From: Acetobacteraceae bacterium
Lineage (GTDB): Bacteria > Pseudomonadota > Alphaproteobacteria > Acetobacterales > Acetobacteraceae
DNA: 32,355 nt
Assembly (NCBI GenBank): GCA_020848935.1
Contig: JADLHF010000196.1
Span: 1 to 32,355, forward strand
Direction of reading: 5' to 3'
The notes below the pieces were generated by a model. That model was not told the DNA's origin and searched no databases. It was given only the letters and a program-made list of their open reading frames with translations. The stretch's first letter is position 1. Every line of letters starts with the position of its first letter. This document shows, piece by piece, positions 1-8,154 of the stretch. Both the position numbers and the translations under genes were made by a program.

Positions 1-10
1 AGACTCTTTC

Positions 11-991
11 TTACTGCCTTCGCCCCATGTGACGCCGCCCTTCGAGCCACTGCCACGCGAGCAGTCCCGGCACGCCGAAGGCCAGTTCGCGCAGGCGCTT
101 GGTCATGGACAGCGCGATCGCCTGGTCTGGCGGCACGCCGAGCAGTCCGCCGATCAGCACGAAGCCGGCTTCCTGCACGCCCAGCCCGCCGGGCACGGCG
201 AAGGCGGCACCGCGCACGGCGACCCCGAGGCTTTCGATCACCAGGGCCTCGGCCAGGCCGGTGGGCCGTCCCATCGCGGCGAGGGCCAGCCAGGTCTCGC
301 CGACGCCGAGTGCCAGGGTCAGCAGGTGCAGGACGGCTGCGCGGGCCAGCATGGCGTATTGCCGCTGGCGGTGGGCGAGTGCGGCGAAAAGGCGGCGCAC
401 CGTGTCCAGCGTCAGGCGGGGGAAGACGCGGACCAGCTTCACGGCGATCCACTCGACCATCCGCAGCCCGGCCATGCGCTGTGCCACCAGGAAGCCGGCG
501 ACGCCCAGGGCCATCGCGGCCACGCCGCCCTGGACCCAGGGAGCCCAGGCGCCGTGGGGGTGCAGAGCCGCCAGGGTGGCGATGCCGGCCAGGGTGAAGA
601 GCAGTTGGGTCAGCGCTTCCAGCGTCACGTCGATCGTGGTGCCGGCGGTGGCCGCGGTGCCGGACACGCCGCGATGCATCAGCATGCGGATGCCGACGAC
701 GTTGCCGCCGAGCTGGGCGACCGGCAGCAGGCCGTTCACCGATTCGCGGATGATGCGGATGGTGAACCAGTGCAGCAGGCGCGGGTGATGCCCGCCGGTG
801 GCCCAGCGCCAGGCGATCGCCGACAGCCATTGGGTGGCGGCGTGGATGGCCAGGATGGGCGGCAGGGCCCAGGCGGCCTGCATCACCTCCGCGCCGATGG
901 CCGCGGCGCCGTACCAGGCCACCAGGGCGGTGACGCCCAGGCCGCCGGCGGCCAGCGCGACGGTGGTTGGGGTGAGGGCGGCGGGTCGCAT
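11..991 (-). CDS. HpnL-like integral membrane protein (LPG-synthase TM superfamily)
   Basis: A 326-residue polytopic inner-membrane protein with about eight hydrophobic segments. It carries family-like stretches such as GLLPVAQLGGNVVG near residue 90 and AFAVPGGLGVQEAGF near residue 265, and ends with RLRELAFGVPGLLAWQW. These match the lysylphosphatidylglycerol-synthase transmembrane superfamily, and the C-terminal pattern fits the HpnL branch found in hopanoid-producing bacteria. HpnL-type proteins are thought to act in lipid transport or modification; the substrate cannot be read from sequence. The ATG at 991 is preferred because longer starts run into uppP; it lies 5 nt after the uppP stop, so the two are probably co-transcribed. 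No other hopanoid gene is in the window, so the HpnL name rests on similarity alone. Confidence 0.75.
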   Translation of the reverse strand: MRPAALTPTTVALAAGGLGVTALVAWYGAAAIGAEVMQAAWALPPILAIHAATQWLSAIAWRWATGGHHPRLLHWFTIRIIRESVNGLLPVAQLGGNVVGIRMLMHRGVSGTAATAGTTIDVTLEALTQLLFTLAGIATLAALHPHGAWAPWVQGGVAAMALGVAGFLVAQRMAGLRMVEWIAVKLVRVFPRLTLDTVRRLFAALAHRQRQYAMLARAAVLHLLTLALGVGETWLALAAMGRPTGLAEALVIESLGVAVRGAAFAVPGGLGVQEAGFVLIGGLLGVPPDQAIALSMTKRLRELAFGVPGLLAWQWLEGRRHMGRRQ

Positions 992-996
992 CCGGC

Positions 997-1800
997 TCAG
1001 GTGACGGCCAGCAGCACCAGGGCGAGCAGACCGAGCGCGATGCGGTACCACGCGAAGGGGGCGAAGCCATGGCGGGTGATGAAGCCGATCAGCGCGCGCA
1101 CCACCAGCAGCGCCACCAGGAAGGCGGCGATGAAGCCGACCGCGATCAGCAGCCCGCCATCCAGGTTGAGCCCGGCGCGGTTCTTGTACAGGTCATAGAC
1201 GGTGGCGCCGAACATGGTGGGGATGGCCAGGAAGAACGAGAACTCGGCCGACGTGCGGCGATCCACCCCCAGCAGCAGGGCGCCCATGATGGTGGCGCCG
1301 GACCGTGATACGCCGGGGATCATCGCCAGGCACTGGATGAAGCCGATCGCCAGGGCGCGGCCGAGCGGCAGTTGCTCGATGGCATGGATGCGCGGCTGCG
1401 GCCTTGCGCGTTCGATCAGCAGGATGGCGATGCCGCCGACGACCAGGCTGACCGCCACCACCCAGGGCGAGAACAGCACCGCCTTGATGAAGCCGTGCGC
1501 GGCAGCCCCGATTGCCGCGGCGGGCAGGAAGGCGAGCAGGACGGCAAGGGTGAAATGGCGCGCCGCGGGGTCGTGGCGCAGGCCGAGCAGCACGTCCAGC
1601 AGGCGGCGGAAATACAAGACCACCACGGCCAGGATGGCGCCGAGCTGGATGGCGATGTCGAACACCCGGCCGGGCGGTCCCTGGAAGCCGATGACGGCTT
1701 CCATCAGGATCAGGTGGCCGGTGGAGGAGACCGGAATGAACTCGGTCAGGCCCTCGAGCACGCCCAGCAGCACGACCTGGAGCCAGAGTAGGTGTTCCAT
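997..1800 (-). CDS. uppP: Undecaprenyl-diphosphatase (UppP/BacA)
   Basis: A 267-residue integral membrane phosphatase that converts undecaprenyl diphosphate to undecaprenyl phosphate, recycling the lipid carrier of peptidoglycan and other surface polymers. Both family signatures are present: the glutamate-rich motif LEGLTEFIPVSSTGHL (E16, E20, H29) and PGVSRSG at residues 162-168 with the conserved arginine. Length is normal for the family and several transmembrane helices are evident. The gene starts with ATG at 1800 and is followed after 5 nt by the HpnL-like gene. It diverges from the liv transporter genes across a gap of about 300 bp. Confidence 0.96.
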   Translation of the reverse strand: MEHLLWLQVVLLGVLEGLTEFIPVSSTGHLILMEAVIGFQGPPGRVFDIAIQLGAILAVVVLYFRRLLDVLLGLRHDPAARHFTLAVLLAFLPAAAIGAAAHGFIKAVLFSPWVVAVSLVVGGIAILLIERARPQPRIHAIEQLPLGRALAIGFIQCLAMIPGVSRSGATIMGALLLGVDRRTSAEFSFFLAIPTMFGATVYDLYKNRAGLNLDGGLLIAVGFIAAFLVALLVVRALIGFITRHGFAPFAWYRIALGLLALVLLAVT

Positions 1801-2096
1801 GGGCGCGATCTAGCCCAGCCCGCGGCGCGCCGCCAGACCGGTGCGGCCGACCGGCAGCACCGGGGCGGTCAGGGTGGCGGGAGAGCCGCCGTTCAGCCCG
1901 TTTCGGCACGAAGCGATATGATACGGGCTTGTGGCGCGGCGGCTTCGCTCCTAGGCTTCGCGCGGCGCGGTGAGAAATCGCGAATACAACTATTCGGCAC
2001 CGCCGGGCCTCCCCGGGGAAGCCAGGATTCTCGGGGGGATTCCGTGACGGAACGGAAATGGATTGACCTGTTTGTGCATGATGGGAGCGTCCGGCG
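1801..2096. other. Intergenic region between uppP and livG
   Basis: This 296-bp divergent gap must hold the promoters of uppP (minus) and livG (plus). It contains a GC palindrome inside GGCCTCCCCGGGGAAGCC at about 2006-2023. A GGGAG at about 2083-2087 could be the livG ribosome-binding site. The apparent open frames here have poor composition and no recognisable product. I see no tRNA or convincing small gene. Confidence 0.5.
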
Positions 2097-2930
2097 ATGA
2101 GTGCCGCGGCGCAAGCGGCAAATTCCGCCGAGGGTGGGGCCGCCCGAGGCGGGGCGTTGATGCGCGTCAGCGGCGTGGAGATGCGCTTCGGCGGCATCGT
2201 GGCGCTGGATGGCGTGAGCTTCGATGTCGGGCATCGCGAGATCTGCGGGCTGATCGGGCCCAACGGCTCGGGCAAGACCACGATGTTCAACTGCATCAGC
2301 GGGTTCTACCGGTACACGGTGGGCGACATCGTGTTCGACGGCACCTCGATCAAGGACCTGGCGCGCCACCGCATGGTGGAGCTGGGCATCGGCCGTACGT
2401 TCCAGAACGTGGCGCTGTTCCGCAGCATGACGGTGCGCCAGAACATGATGGTGGGGCACCATTACCGCGGCACATCCGGGTTCCTGTCCAACGCCCTGCG
2501 CCTGCCGCGGGCGCGGGCCGATGGGCGCGAGGCGGCGCGGCAGGCGGATGAGCTGATCGAGCTGCTGGAACTCGGCGCCCAGGCCAACCTGCCGGTGGGC
2601 GGGCTGCCCTTCGGCTGGCAGAAGCGGGTGGAACTGGGCCGGGCGATGATCGCCGCCCCCAAGCTGCTGCTGCTGGACGAGCCGGCCGCCGGGCTGAACC
2701 ATGGCGAGGTCGATGAGCTCGGCGCGCTGATCAAGCGGCTGCGCAGCCATTTCAGCCTGAGCATCCTGCTGGTGGAGCATCACATGAGCCTGGTGATGCA
2801 GGTATCCGACCGGGTGGTGGCGCTGGAGTTCGGCCGCAAGATCGCCGATGGCACGCCCGAGGAGGTGCAGCGCGACCCCGAGGTGATCCGCGCCTATCTG
2901 GGCGAGGGCGAGGAAGCCGCCCATGTCTGA
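2097..2930 (+). CDS. livG: Branched-chain amino acid type ABC transporter ATPase, LivG-like
   Basis: A 277-residue cytoplasmic ATPase of an HAAT-family importer. It has a Walker A motif GPNGSGKT at residues 54-61, a LivG-style signature region (LPFGWQKRVELGRAM), a Walker B LLLLDEP, and an H-loop in LLVEHHMSL. The first 20 residues are Ala/Gly-rich and dispensable-looking, so an internal ATG at 2160 is an alternative start; the ATG at 2097 has a GGGAG 9 nt upstream. Its last 8 nt overlap livF, indicating translational coupling. LivG pairs with LivF to power the LivHM permease. The ligand cannot be assigned. Confidence 0.9.
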   Translation: MSAAAQAANSAEGGAARGGALMRVSGVEMRFGGIVALDGVSFDVGHREICGLIGPNGSGKTTMFNCISGFYRYTVGDIVFDGTSIKDLARHRMVELGIGRTFQNVALFRSMTVRQNMMVGHHYRGTSGFLSNALRLPRARADGREAARQADELIELLELGAQANLPVGGLPFGWQKRVELGRAMIAAPKLLLLDEPAAGLNHGEVDELGALIKRLRSHFSLSILLVEHHMSLVMQVSDRVVALEFGRKIADGTPEEVQRDPEVIRAYLGEGEEAAHV

Positions 2931-3690
2931 CACGGAGAAAAGTACCGCGGAGAAAGGCACGGCGGAAAAAGGCGGGGCGGGGGAGATCCCGATCCTGGAG
3001 GCGAGGGACCTGCATGCGGGCTACGGCCCGGTGAAGGTGCTGCACGGCATGGATTTCGTGGTCAACACCGGCGGTGTCACCACGCTGCTGGGAGCCAATG
3101 GCGCCGGCAAGACCACGACGCTGCGGGCGATCTGCGGCATGGTGCGCTCCACCGGCGAGCTGATTTTCGATGGCCGGCGCATCAACAACATGCCCACCGA
3201 GGCGATTGCGGCGATGCGCGTGGGCCATGTGCCGGACGGGCGCGGCACCTTCATGGAACTGTCGGTGGAGGAGAATCTCCGCCTGGGCGGCTACGCGCGG
3301 CGGGATCCGATCGAGGCCGATATCGAGCGGATGTTCGGCTATTTCCCCAAGCTGAAGGACCGCTACCGCCAGCAGGCCGGCACGCTGTCGGGCGGTGAGC
3401 AGCAGATGCTGGCGATCGCCCGCGCACTGATGATCAAGCCGCGGCTGCTGCTGCTGGACGAGCCGTCCTTCGGGCTGGCACCGCTGATCGTGCGCGAGAT
3501 CTTCGCGATCATGCGGCAGATCATCGCCAGTGAACGCACCTCGATCCTGCTGGTGGAGCAGAACGCATCGCTGGCGCTGGCGATTGCCGACATGGCGTAC
3601 CTGATCGAGACGGGGAAGATCGTCATGTCGGGCCCGGCGGCCGATATCCGCAAGGATGAGTCGGTTCGCCGCGCGTATCTCGGGTATTGA
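2923..3690 (+). CDS. livF: Branched-chain amino acid type ABC transporter ATPase, LivF-like
   Basis: A 255-residue second ATPase of the importer, with Walker A GANGAGKTT, the exact signature LSGGEQQMLAIARAL and Walker B LLLLDEPSFGLAP. The H-loop position reads VEQN, with Gln in place of His as is usual in LivF proteins. The N-terminus has a short repetitive charged extension (TAEKG-TAEKGG) before the conserved core begins near residue 25. The ATG lies within the end of livG. The 3' side is unusual: instead of running directly into livH, the gene is followed after 26 nt by a double-hairpin repeat element, leaving a 176-nt gap. Confidence 0.9.
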   Translation: MSDTEKSTAEKGTAEKGGAGEIPILEARDLHAGYGPVKVLHGMDFVVNTGGVTTLLGANGAGKTTTLRAICGMVRSTGELIFDGRRINNMPTEAIAAMRVGHVPDGRGTFMELSVEENLRLGGYARRDPIEADIERMFGYFPKLKDRYRQQAGTLSGGEQQMLAIARALMIKPRLLLLDEPSFGLAPLIVREIFAIMRQIIASERTSILLVEQNASLALAIADMAYLIETGKIVMSGPAADIRKDESVRRAYLGY

Positions 3691-3716
3691 GGCATGAGGG
3701 GAAGGAAGGCAGCATT

Positions 3717-3828
3717 GTTCTTTTTTGTAAAAAAGAACCAAAAAACTTTTATCCACTTGAGAGTGCGATCGTGGGTTGCGGCGAAAATGGATGAAGTCTT
3801 TTTGCTTCTTTTTCTTCAGAAAAAGAAG
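3717..3828 (+). repeat. Double-hairpin intergenic element, copy 1 (livF-livH gap)
   Basis: Hairpin A (3717-3738) has arms GTTCTTTTTT and AAAAAAGAAC around a GT loop. Hairpin B (3805-3828) has arms CTTCTTTTTC and GAAAAAGAAG around TTCA. The 66-nt spacer begins CAAAAAACTTTTATCCA and ends TGGATGAAGTCTTTTTG, which are largely complementary, giving a third central stem. GGAAGG-type and CCTTCC-type sequences flank the element. It lies between two genes expected to be in one operon. Confidence 0.9.
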
Positions 3829-3866
3829 ACTCCTTCCTTTCTTTTGAACCCTCTGGGAGCGCATTG

Positions 3867-4739
3867 ATGGAAGGCCTCCTGCACCAGGTCATCTCGGGCA
3901 TCGCAACGGGCAGCATCTATGCCTCGATCTCGCTGGCGTTGGTGATGATCTTCCTGGCCACCCACCAGATCAACTTCGCCCAGGGCGAGATGGCGATGTT
4001 CTCCACCTATATCGCGCTGACGCTGATCCAGGCCGGGGTGCCGTACTGGGGGGCGTTCGTGCTGACCCTGGCGCTGTCGTTCATTGCCGGCATGGTGATG
4101 CAGCGCACGGTGCTGGAACCGCTGGCGCGCGCGCCGGTGCTGGCCTCCGTGGGCGCGTTCCTGGGTTTGCTGTTGATCTTCAACAATATCGCCGGCTGGC
4201 TGTTCACCTATTCCCTGCAACCGTTCCCGTCCCCGTTCGGCGAGGGCAAGCCGATCCTGGGCGGCATGCTGTCGCGCCATGAGGTGGGCTCGATCGGGGT
4301 GACCCTGCTGGTGCTGGTGGTGGTATGGGCGTTCTTCCGGTTCACCAAGCTGGGCCTGGCGCTGCGCGGCGCCGCATACAATCCGGAATCGAGCCGGCTG
4401 GTGGGCATTCCGGTGGCGCGCATGCTGTCGCTGGGGTGGGGCCTGGCCGCGGCAATCGGGGCGATCGCCGGCATGATGGTGGCGCCGATCGTGTTCCTGG
4501 ACCCCAACATGATGGGCGGCGTGCTGCTGTATGCCTTTGCCGGCGCGCTGCTGGGCGGCATCACCAGCCCGCTGGGTGCCGTGGTCGGCGGCGTGCTGAT
4601 GGGGGTGATCGAGAATCTTGCCGGCGCCTATGTGGTGGGCACCGAGCTGAAGCTGACCACGGCGCTGGTGATCATCGTGCTGGTGCTGGTAATCAAACCG
4701 ACGGGCCTGTTCGGCAAGGCCCTGGCGAGCCGGGTGTAG
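3867..4739 (+). CDS. livH: Branched-chain amino acid type ABC transporter permease, LivH-like
   Basis: A 290-residue inner-membrane permease. It opens with the LivH-typical HQVISGIATGSIYASISLALVMI, written here as overlapping short motifs (QVISGIATGSIYA; SLALVMI), followed by THQINFAQGEMAMFSTYIAL. About eight hydrophobic segments follow, with the conserved cytoplasmic loop GLALRGAAYNPESSRLVGI and a GGITSPLGAVVGG stretch. The ATG at 3867 is preferred over an in-frame TTG at 3864 because GGGAG at 3855-3859 sits 7 nt before it. It ends 4 nt before livM, so the two permease genes are coupled. It forms the LivHM membrane channel. Confidence 0.9.
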   Translation: MEGLLHQVISGIATGSIYASISLALVMIFLATHQINFAQGEMAMFSTYIALTLIQAGVPYWGAFVLTLALSFIAGMVMQRTVLEPLARAPVLASVGAFLGLLLIFNNIAGWLFTYSLQPFPSPFGEGKPILGGMLSRHEVGSIGVTLLVLVVVWAFFRFTKLGLALRGAAYNPESSRLVGIPVARMLSLGWGLAAAIGAIAGMMVAPIVFLDPNMMGGVLLYAFAGALLGGITSPLGAVVGGVLMGVIENLAGAYVVGTELKLTTALVIIVLVLVIKPTGLFGKALASRV

Positions 4740-4743
4740 TGCG

Positions 4744-5700
4744 ATGAACGCGAATCTCTCCCGCCTGCTGCGCGCCGTCTTTGTCGTCGCCGCCCTGCTG
4801 GTGCCGCTGTTCTTCGCCTCCGGCTACCAGCTGTTCCAGCTCACCCTGGTGGTGGCCTACGCCTTGTCGGTGCTGGGCAAGAACCTGGTCACCGGGTTCG
4901 GCGGCCAGGTCTCGCTGGGCCAGGGCGCGTTCTATGCCGTCGGCGCCTATACCGCGGCCATCCTGATGGAGCACTTCGACGTGCCGTACTGGGCCACCAT
5001 CCCGGTGGCCGCGGTGACCACGGGGATGGTTGGGCTGGCGCTGGGCCTGCCGGCGTTGCGGCTGGGCGGGCTGTACCTGGCGCTGGTGACCTTCTCCATG
5101 GCGGTTTCGGTGCCGCAGCTGCTGAAATACAAGCTGTTCGAGGACTGGACCGGCGGCGTGCAGGGTATCGTCCTGCTGAAGCCGGATGCGCCGTTCGGCC
5201 TGGACCTGAACCCGGACCAGTGGCTGTACCTGTTCAGCTTCGTGGTCGGCGCCGCACTGTTCCTGGCGGCCAACAACCTGGTGCGCAGCCGGATCGGCCT
5301 GGCGATGCGCGCGATCCGCGACCAGCCGCTTGCCGCCGAGGCGATGGGGGTGGAGCTGGCGCGCTACAAGACCCTGACCTTTGGCGTCGGTGCCCTGTTC
5401 GCCGGGGTCGGCGGGGCGCTGGGGGCGATCGCGGTGGGCTTCGTCTCGCCCGACAGTTTCACCATCGCGCTGTCGCTGACCCTGTTCGTGGGCATGGTGA
5501 TCGGCGGCGCGTCCTCGATCTCGGGCGCGATCTATGGCGCGGTGTTCATCGTGTTCATGCCCAATTTGGCCGAGGAGATCAGCAAGGCGGTGCCGGGGGC
5601 GATCTTCGGCGCGATCCTGATCCTGTTCATGTTCTTTGCGCCCGGCGGTATTGCCAGTCTGCTCGAAGCCCAGCTGCGGCGCCTGCGGGCGGCGCGCTGA
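4744..5700 (+). CDS. livM: Branched-chain amino acid type ABC transporter permease, LivM-like
   Basis: A 318-residue permease with about nine or ten hydrophobic helices. Family motifs include LGKNLVTGFGGQVSLGQGAFYAVGAY near residues 40-65, the coupling region RSRIGLAMRAIRDQPLAAEAMG, and GGASSISGAIYGAVF near the C-terminus. It partners LivH in the transmembrane pore. It starts 4 nt after livH and is followed after 151 nt by the binding-protein gene. No fused ATPase domain is present; the ATPases are separate proteins upstream. Confidence 0.9.
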   Translation: MNANLSRLLRAVFVVAALLVPLFFASGYQLFQLTLVVAYALSVLGKNLVTGFGGQVSLGQGAFYAVGAYTAAILMEHFDVPYWATIPVAAVTTGMVGLALGLPALRLGGLYLALVTFSMAVSVPQLLKYKLFEDWTGGVQGIVLLKPDAPFGLDLNPDQWLYLFSFVVGAALFLAANNLVRSRIGLAMRAIRDQPLAAEAMGVELARYKTLTFGVGALFAGVGGALGAIAVGFVSPDSFTIALSLTLFVGMVIGGASSISGAIYGAVFIVFMPNLAEEISKAVPGAIFGAILILFMFFAPGGIASLLEAQLRRLRAAR

Positions 5701-5851
5701 GCAGCGGAATATGGAGCGAAGTGATGCCCTGCCGTTACGTTTTGGTCAGACGGATCGAATGTTGCGGACATCGGGGATGACGACTGGCTAAAACTGAACC
5801 AGCCGCCGCAACGACGGCCGGACTAATCAACTGTACTGAGGAGACAACATC

Positions 5852-7057
5852 ATGAAACGCCGCACACTGCTCACCGGCCTCGGCGGGTTGGCCGCCGCCA
5901 ACATCATCCGCCCGGCTTCCGCCGCCGGGACCCTGGTGGGGGTGACCAAGACCGAGATCAAGATCGGCCACACCTGTCCGTACAGCGGCAATGCCTCGTC
6001 ATACGGAATTCAGGGCAAGTCGCACGCCGCATACTGGAAGCGAGTGAACGACATGGGCGGCGTGGCCGGGCGGCAGATCAACTTCATCTCGCTGGACGAC
6101 GCCTACAATCCGGCCAAGACGGTGGAGCAGACCCGCCGCCTGGTGGAACAGGACCATGTCGCCCTTTTGTTCAACCAGTTGGGCACGCCGACCAACTCGG
6201 CGATCCATAAATACGTCAACCAGAAGAAGGTGCCGCATCTGTTCCTGTCCACCAGCGCCGACAAATGGGGCGACTACAAGCACTTTCCCTGGACCATCGG
6301 CTACGCGCCCAGCTACCGCACCGAGGCGCAGATCTACGGCAAGTATATCAAGGCCAACCGCCCGAACGCCAAGGCGACGCTGATCTACCAGAACGACGAT
6401 TTCGGCAAGGACTACCTGCACGGCCTGCAGGATGTCTATGGCAAGGACTTCGACAAGGTCTTCGTCAAGGTGGTGACCTACGAGTCGTCCGATGCCACGG
6501 TGGACAGCCAGGTGGTGACGATGAAGGACAGCGGCGCCGATGTGCTGGTGACCGCGGCGATCCCGAAATTCGCCGCCCAGGTGATCCGCAAGACCTTCGA
6601 CATCGGCTGGAAGCCGTTCCACGTCATGTCCAACGTCTCGGCCTCGATCGCCGCCACCATCACTCCGGCCGGTCCGGAAAAGGCCGAAGGCGTGGTCACG
6701 TCGCAATACCTGAAGGATCCGACCGATCCCGAATTCAAGGATTCGCCGGACATGAAGGAATGGCGTGGATTCATGGCCAAGTATATCCCCGACGGGGATG
6801 TAACAGACGTAGGCTATGTCTATGCCTACAGCGTCGCCAACCTGATGCACATCGTGCTCAAGCAGTGCGGCGATGACTTCACGCGCGAGAACATCATAAA
6901 GCAAGCCTCGAACGTGAAGCCGGTGGCCCTGCCGCTGCTGCTGCCGGACATGATGGCGCATACCACGCCGACCGACTTCCGGCCGCTGAAGCAGCTTCAA
7001 CTGGCACGCTGGAAGATCAATACCTGGGAGCGTTTCGGCGAAATCATCGGCGCCTGA
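5852..7057 (+). CDS. ABC transporter periplasmic substrate-binding protein (LivK/HAAT family)
   Basis: A 401-residue exported protein. The N-terminus (MKRRTLLTGLGGLAAAN..PASAA) is a signal peptide with probable cleavage near residue 25; the RR pair makes Tat export possible but the motif is not canonical. The mature part begins with VTKTEIKIGHTCPYSGNAS, typical of type I periplasmic binding proteins of HAAT importers, and the length fits the roughly 400-residue subgroup. A strong GAGGAG lies just upstream of the ATG. It lies directly downstream of livM and presumably delivers ligand to LivGFHM. Relatives bind amino acids, amides or aromatic acids, so the ligand is open. Confidence 0.88.
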   Translation: MKRRTLLTGLGGLAAANIIRPASAAGTLVGVTKTEIKIGHTCPYSGNASSYGIQGKSHAAYWKRVNDMGGVAGRQINFISLDDAYNPAKTVEQTRRLVEQDHVALLFNQLGTPTNSAIHKYVNQKKVPHLFLSTSADKWGDYKHFPWTIGYAPSYRTEAQIYGKYIKANRPNAKATLIYQNDDFGKDYLHGLQDVYGKDFDKVFVKVVTYESSDATVDSQVVTMKDSGADVLVTAAIPKFAAQVIRKTFDIGWKPFHVMSNVSASIAATITPAGPEKAEGVVTSQYLKDPTDPEFKDSPDMKEWRGFMAKYIPDGDVTDVGYVYAYSVANLMHIVLKQCGDDFTRENIIKQASNVKPVALPLLLPDMMAHTTPTDFRPLKQLQLARWKINTWERFGEIIGA

Positions 7058-7140
7058 CGCGAAGGCCTGCCTGCCGGCGGCCCGGCGCCCCCGTGGCTCC
7101 GGGCCGTTTTCGCGCGTGGACTTGGGGTGAGAGGAAGGAT

Positions 7141-7258
7141 GTTCTTTTTTGAAAAAAAGAACCAAAAAACTTCCATTCCCAGGAGTGTGGGGCGCGTCGG
7201 TGCCGCGCGATGAACAACGAATGAAGCCTTTTTGCTTCTTTTTCTTCAGAAAAAGAAG
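7141..7258 (+). repeat. Double-hairpin intergenic element, copy 2 (binding protein / SDR gap)
   Basis: Hairpin A at 7141-7162 and hairpin B at 7235-7258 match the consensus arms. The 72-nt spacer starts CAAAAAACTTCCATTC and ends GAATGAAGCCTTTTTG; CTTC(C)ATTC pairs with GAATGAAG through one bulge. GGAAGG precedes and CCTTCC follows. It lies between convergent genes, 83 nt after the plus-strand stop and 82 nt from the minus-strand stop, where a bidirectional transcript end would be expected. Confidence 0.9.
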
Positions 7259-7340
7259 ACCTTCCTTGCTCGCTCGGGGCAGTGCGCACAATCTCGGGCG
7301 CAATTGCGCGGCACGATCCGCGAATGCTGCCGGCGACGGG

Positions 7341-8108
7341 TCAGGCGGCGTAGTAGCCGCCGTCCATCACATGTGACGCGCCGGTCATGAACGAGGCGCG
7401 GTCGGACAGCATCCACACCACCGCCTCGGCGATCTCCTCCGCCGTGCCCAGGCGGTTCATTGGCACCTTGGTCATCAGCATGTCGTAGCGTTCGGCCATT
7501 GTCGGATCGGTCATCGGCGTCTTGATGTAGCCGGGGTTGACGCAGTTCACGCGGATATTGTCGCGGGCATATTCCATCGCCGCGGTCTTGGTGATGCCGA
7601 CCACGCCATGCTTGGCCGCGACATAGTTGCTGGCCGAGGGCAGGCCGACCAGGCCGGCGATCGAGGCGGTATTGACGATCGACCCGCCGCCCTGGGACAG
7701 CATCTGCGCGATCTCGTGCTTCATGCACAGGAATACGCCGGTCAGGTTCACCGCCAGCATGCCGTCGAAGCTGGCCTGGCTCATCTCGTGGGTGCGTTGG
7801 CCGGTGGGCCCGACATTGCGCGGCGCGATGCCGGCGTTGTTGAAGCCGCAATCCAGCCGCCCGAATGCCGCCACGGTGCGCTGCACCATCGCCTTTACCT
7901 CGGCCTCGCGGGCCACGTCGGCGCCGATGGCGATCGCCTGGCCCCCGGCGGCATTGATCAGCGCCACGGTTGCCGCGGCACTTTCCTCGGTCAGGTCGGC
8001 CACGGCCACGCGCGCGCCCTCGCGGGCCATCGCCAGCGCCGTTGCCCGCCCGATGCCGGAGGCGCCGCCGGTGACCAGTGCGCTCTTGCCTGCCAGAATT
8101 CCGGCCAT
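7341..8108 (-). CDS. Short-chain dehydrogenase/reductase (classical SDR)
   Basis: A 255-residue Rossmann-fold oxidoreductase with the full classical SDR set: TGGASGIG at residues 13-20 (cofactor binding), NNAG at 90-93, catalytic S149 (in NTAS), Y162 and K166 (YVAAK), and the substrate-side PGYIKTPM segment. D38 at the end of strand beta-2 (VAVADL) suggests preference for NAD(H) over NADP(H). The ATG at 8108 follows a GGAGGGGAGG purine-rich ribosome-binding site. It lies 46 nt downstream of the esterase gene on the same strand, so the pair may act on related alcohols, ketones or esters. The substrate cannot be named. Confidence 0.92.
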   Translation of the reverse strand: MAGILAGKSALVTGGASGIGRATALAMAREGARVAVADLTEESAAATVALINAAGGQAIAIGADVAREAEVKAMVQRTVAAFGRLDCGFNNAGIAPRNVGPTGQRTHEMSQASFDGMLAVNLTGVFLCMKHEIAQMLSQGGGSIVNTASIAGLVGLPSASNYVAAKHGVVGITKTAAMEYARDNIRVNCVNPGYIKTPMTDPTMAERYDMLMTKVPMNRLGTAEEIAEAVVWMLSDRASFMTGASHVMDGGYYAA

Positions 8109-8154
8109 TGCCGCCTCCCCTCCGTCGTTTCGTGCCCGCAGGCAGCCTGGTGTT

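Noticed and set aside
3717-3828. Calling each A or B hairpin a classical Rho-independent terminator
   Set aside because: The stems are A/T with no terminal U-tract in the needed place, and copies lie inside operons. A terminator role for the central stem remains possible and is discussed as a finding.
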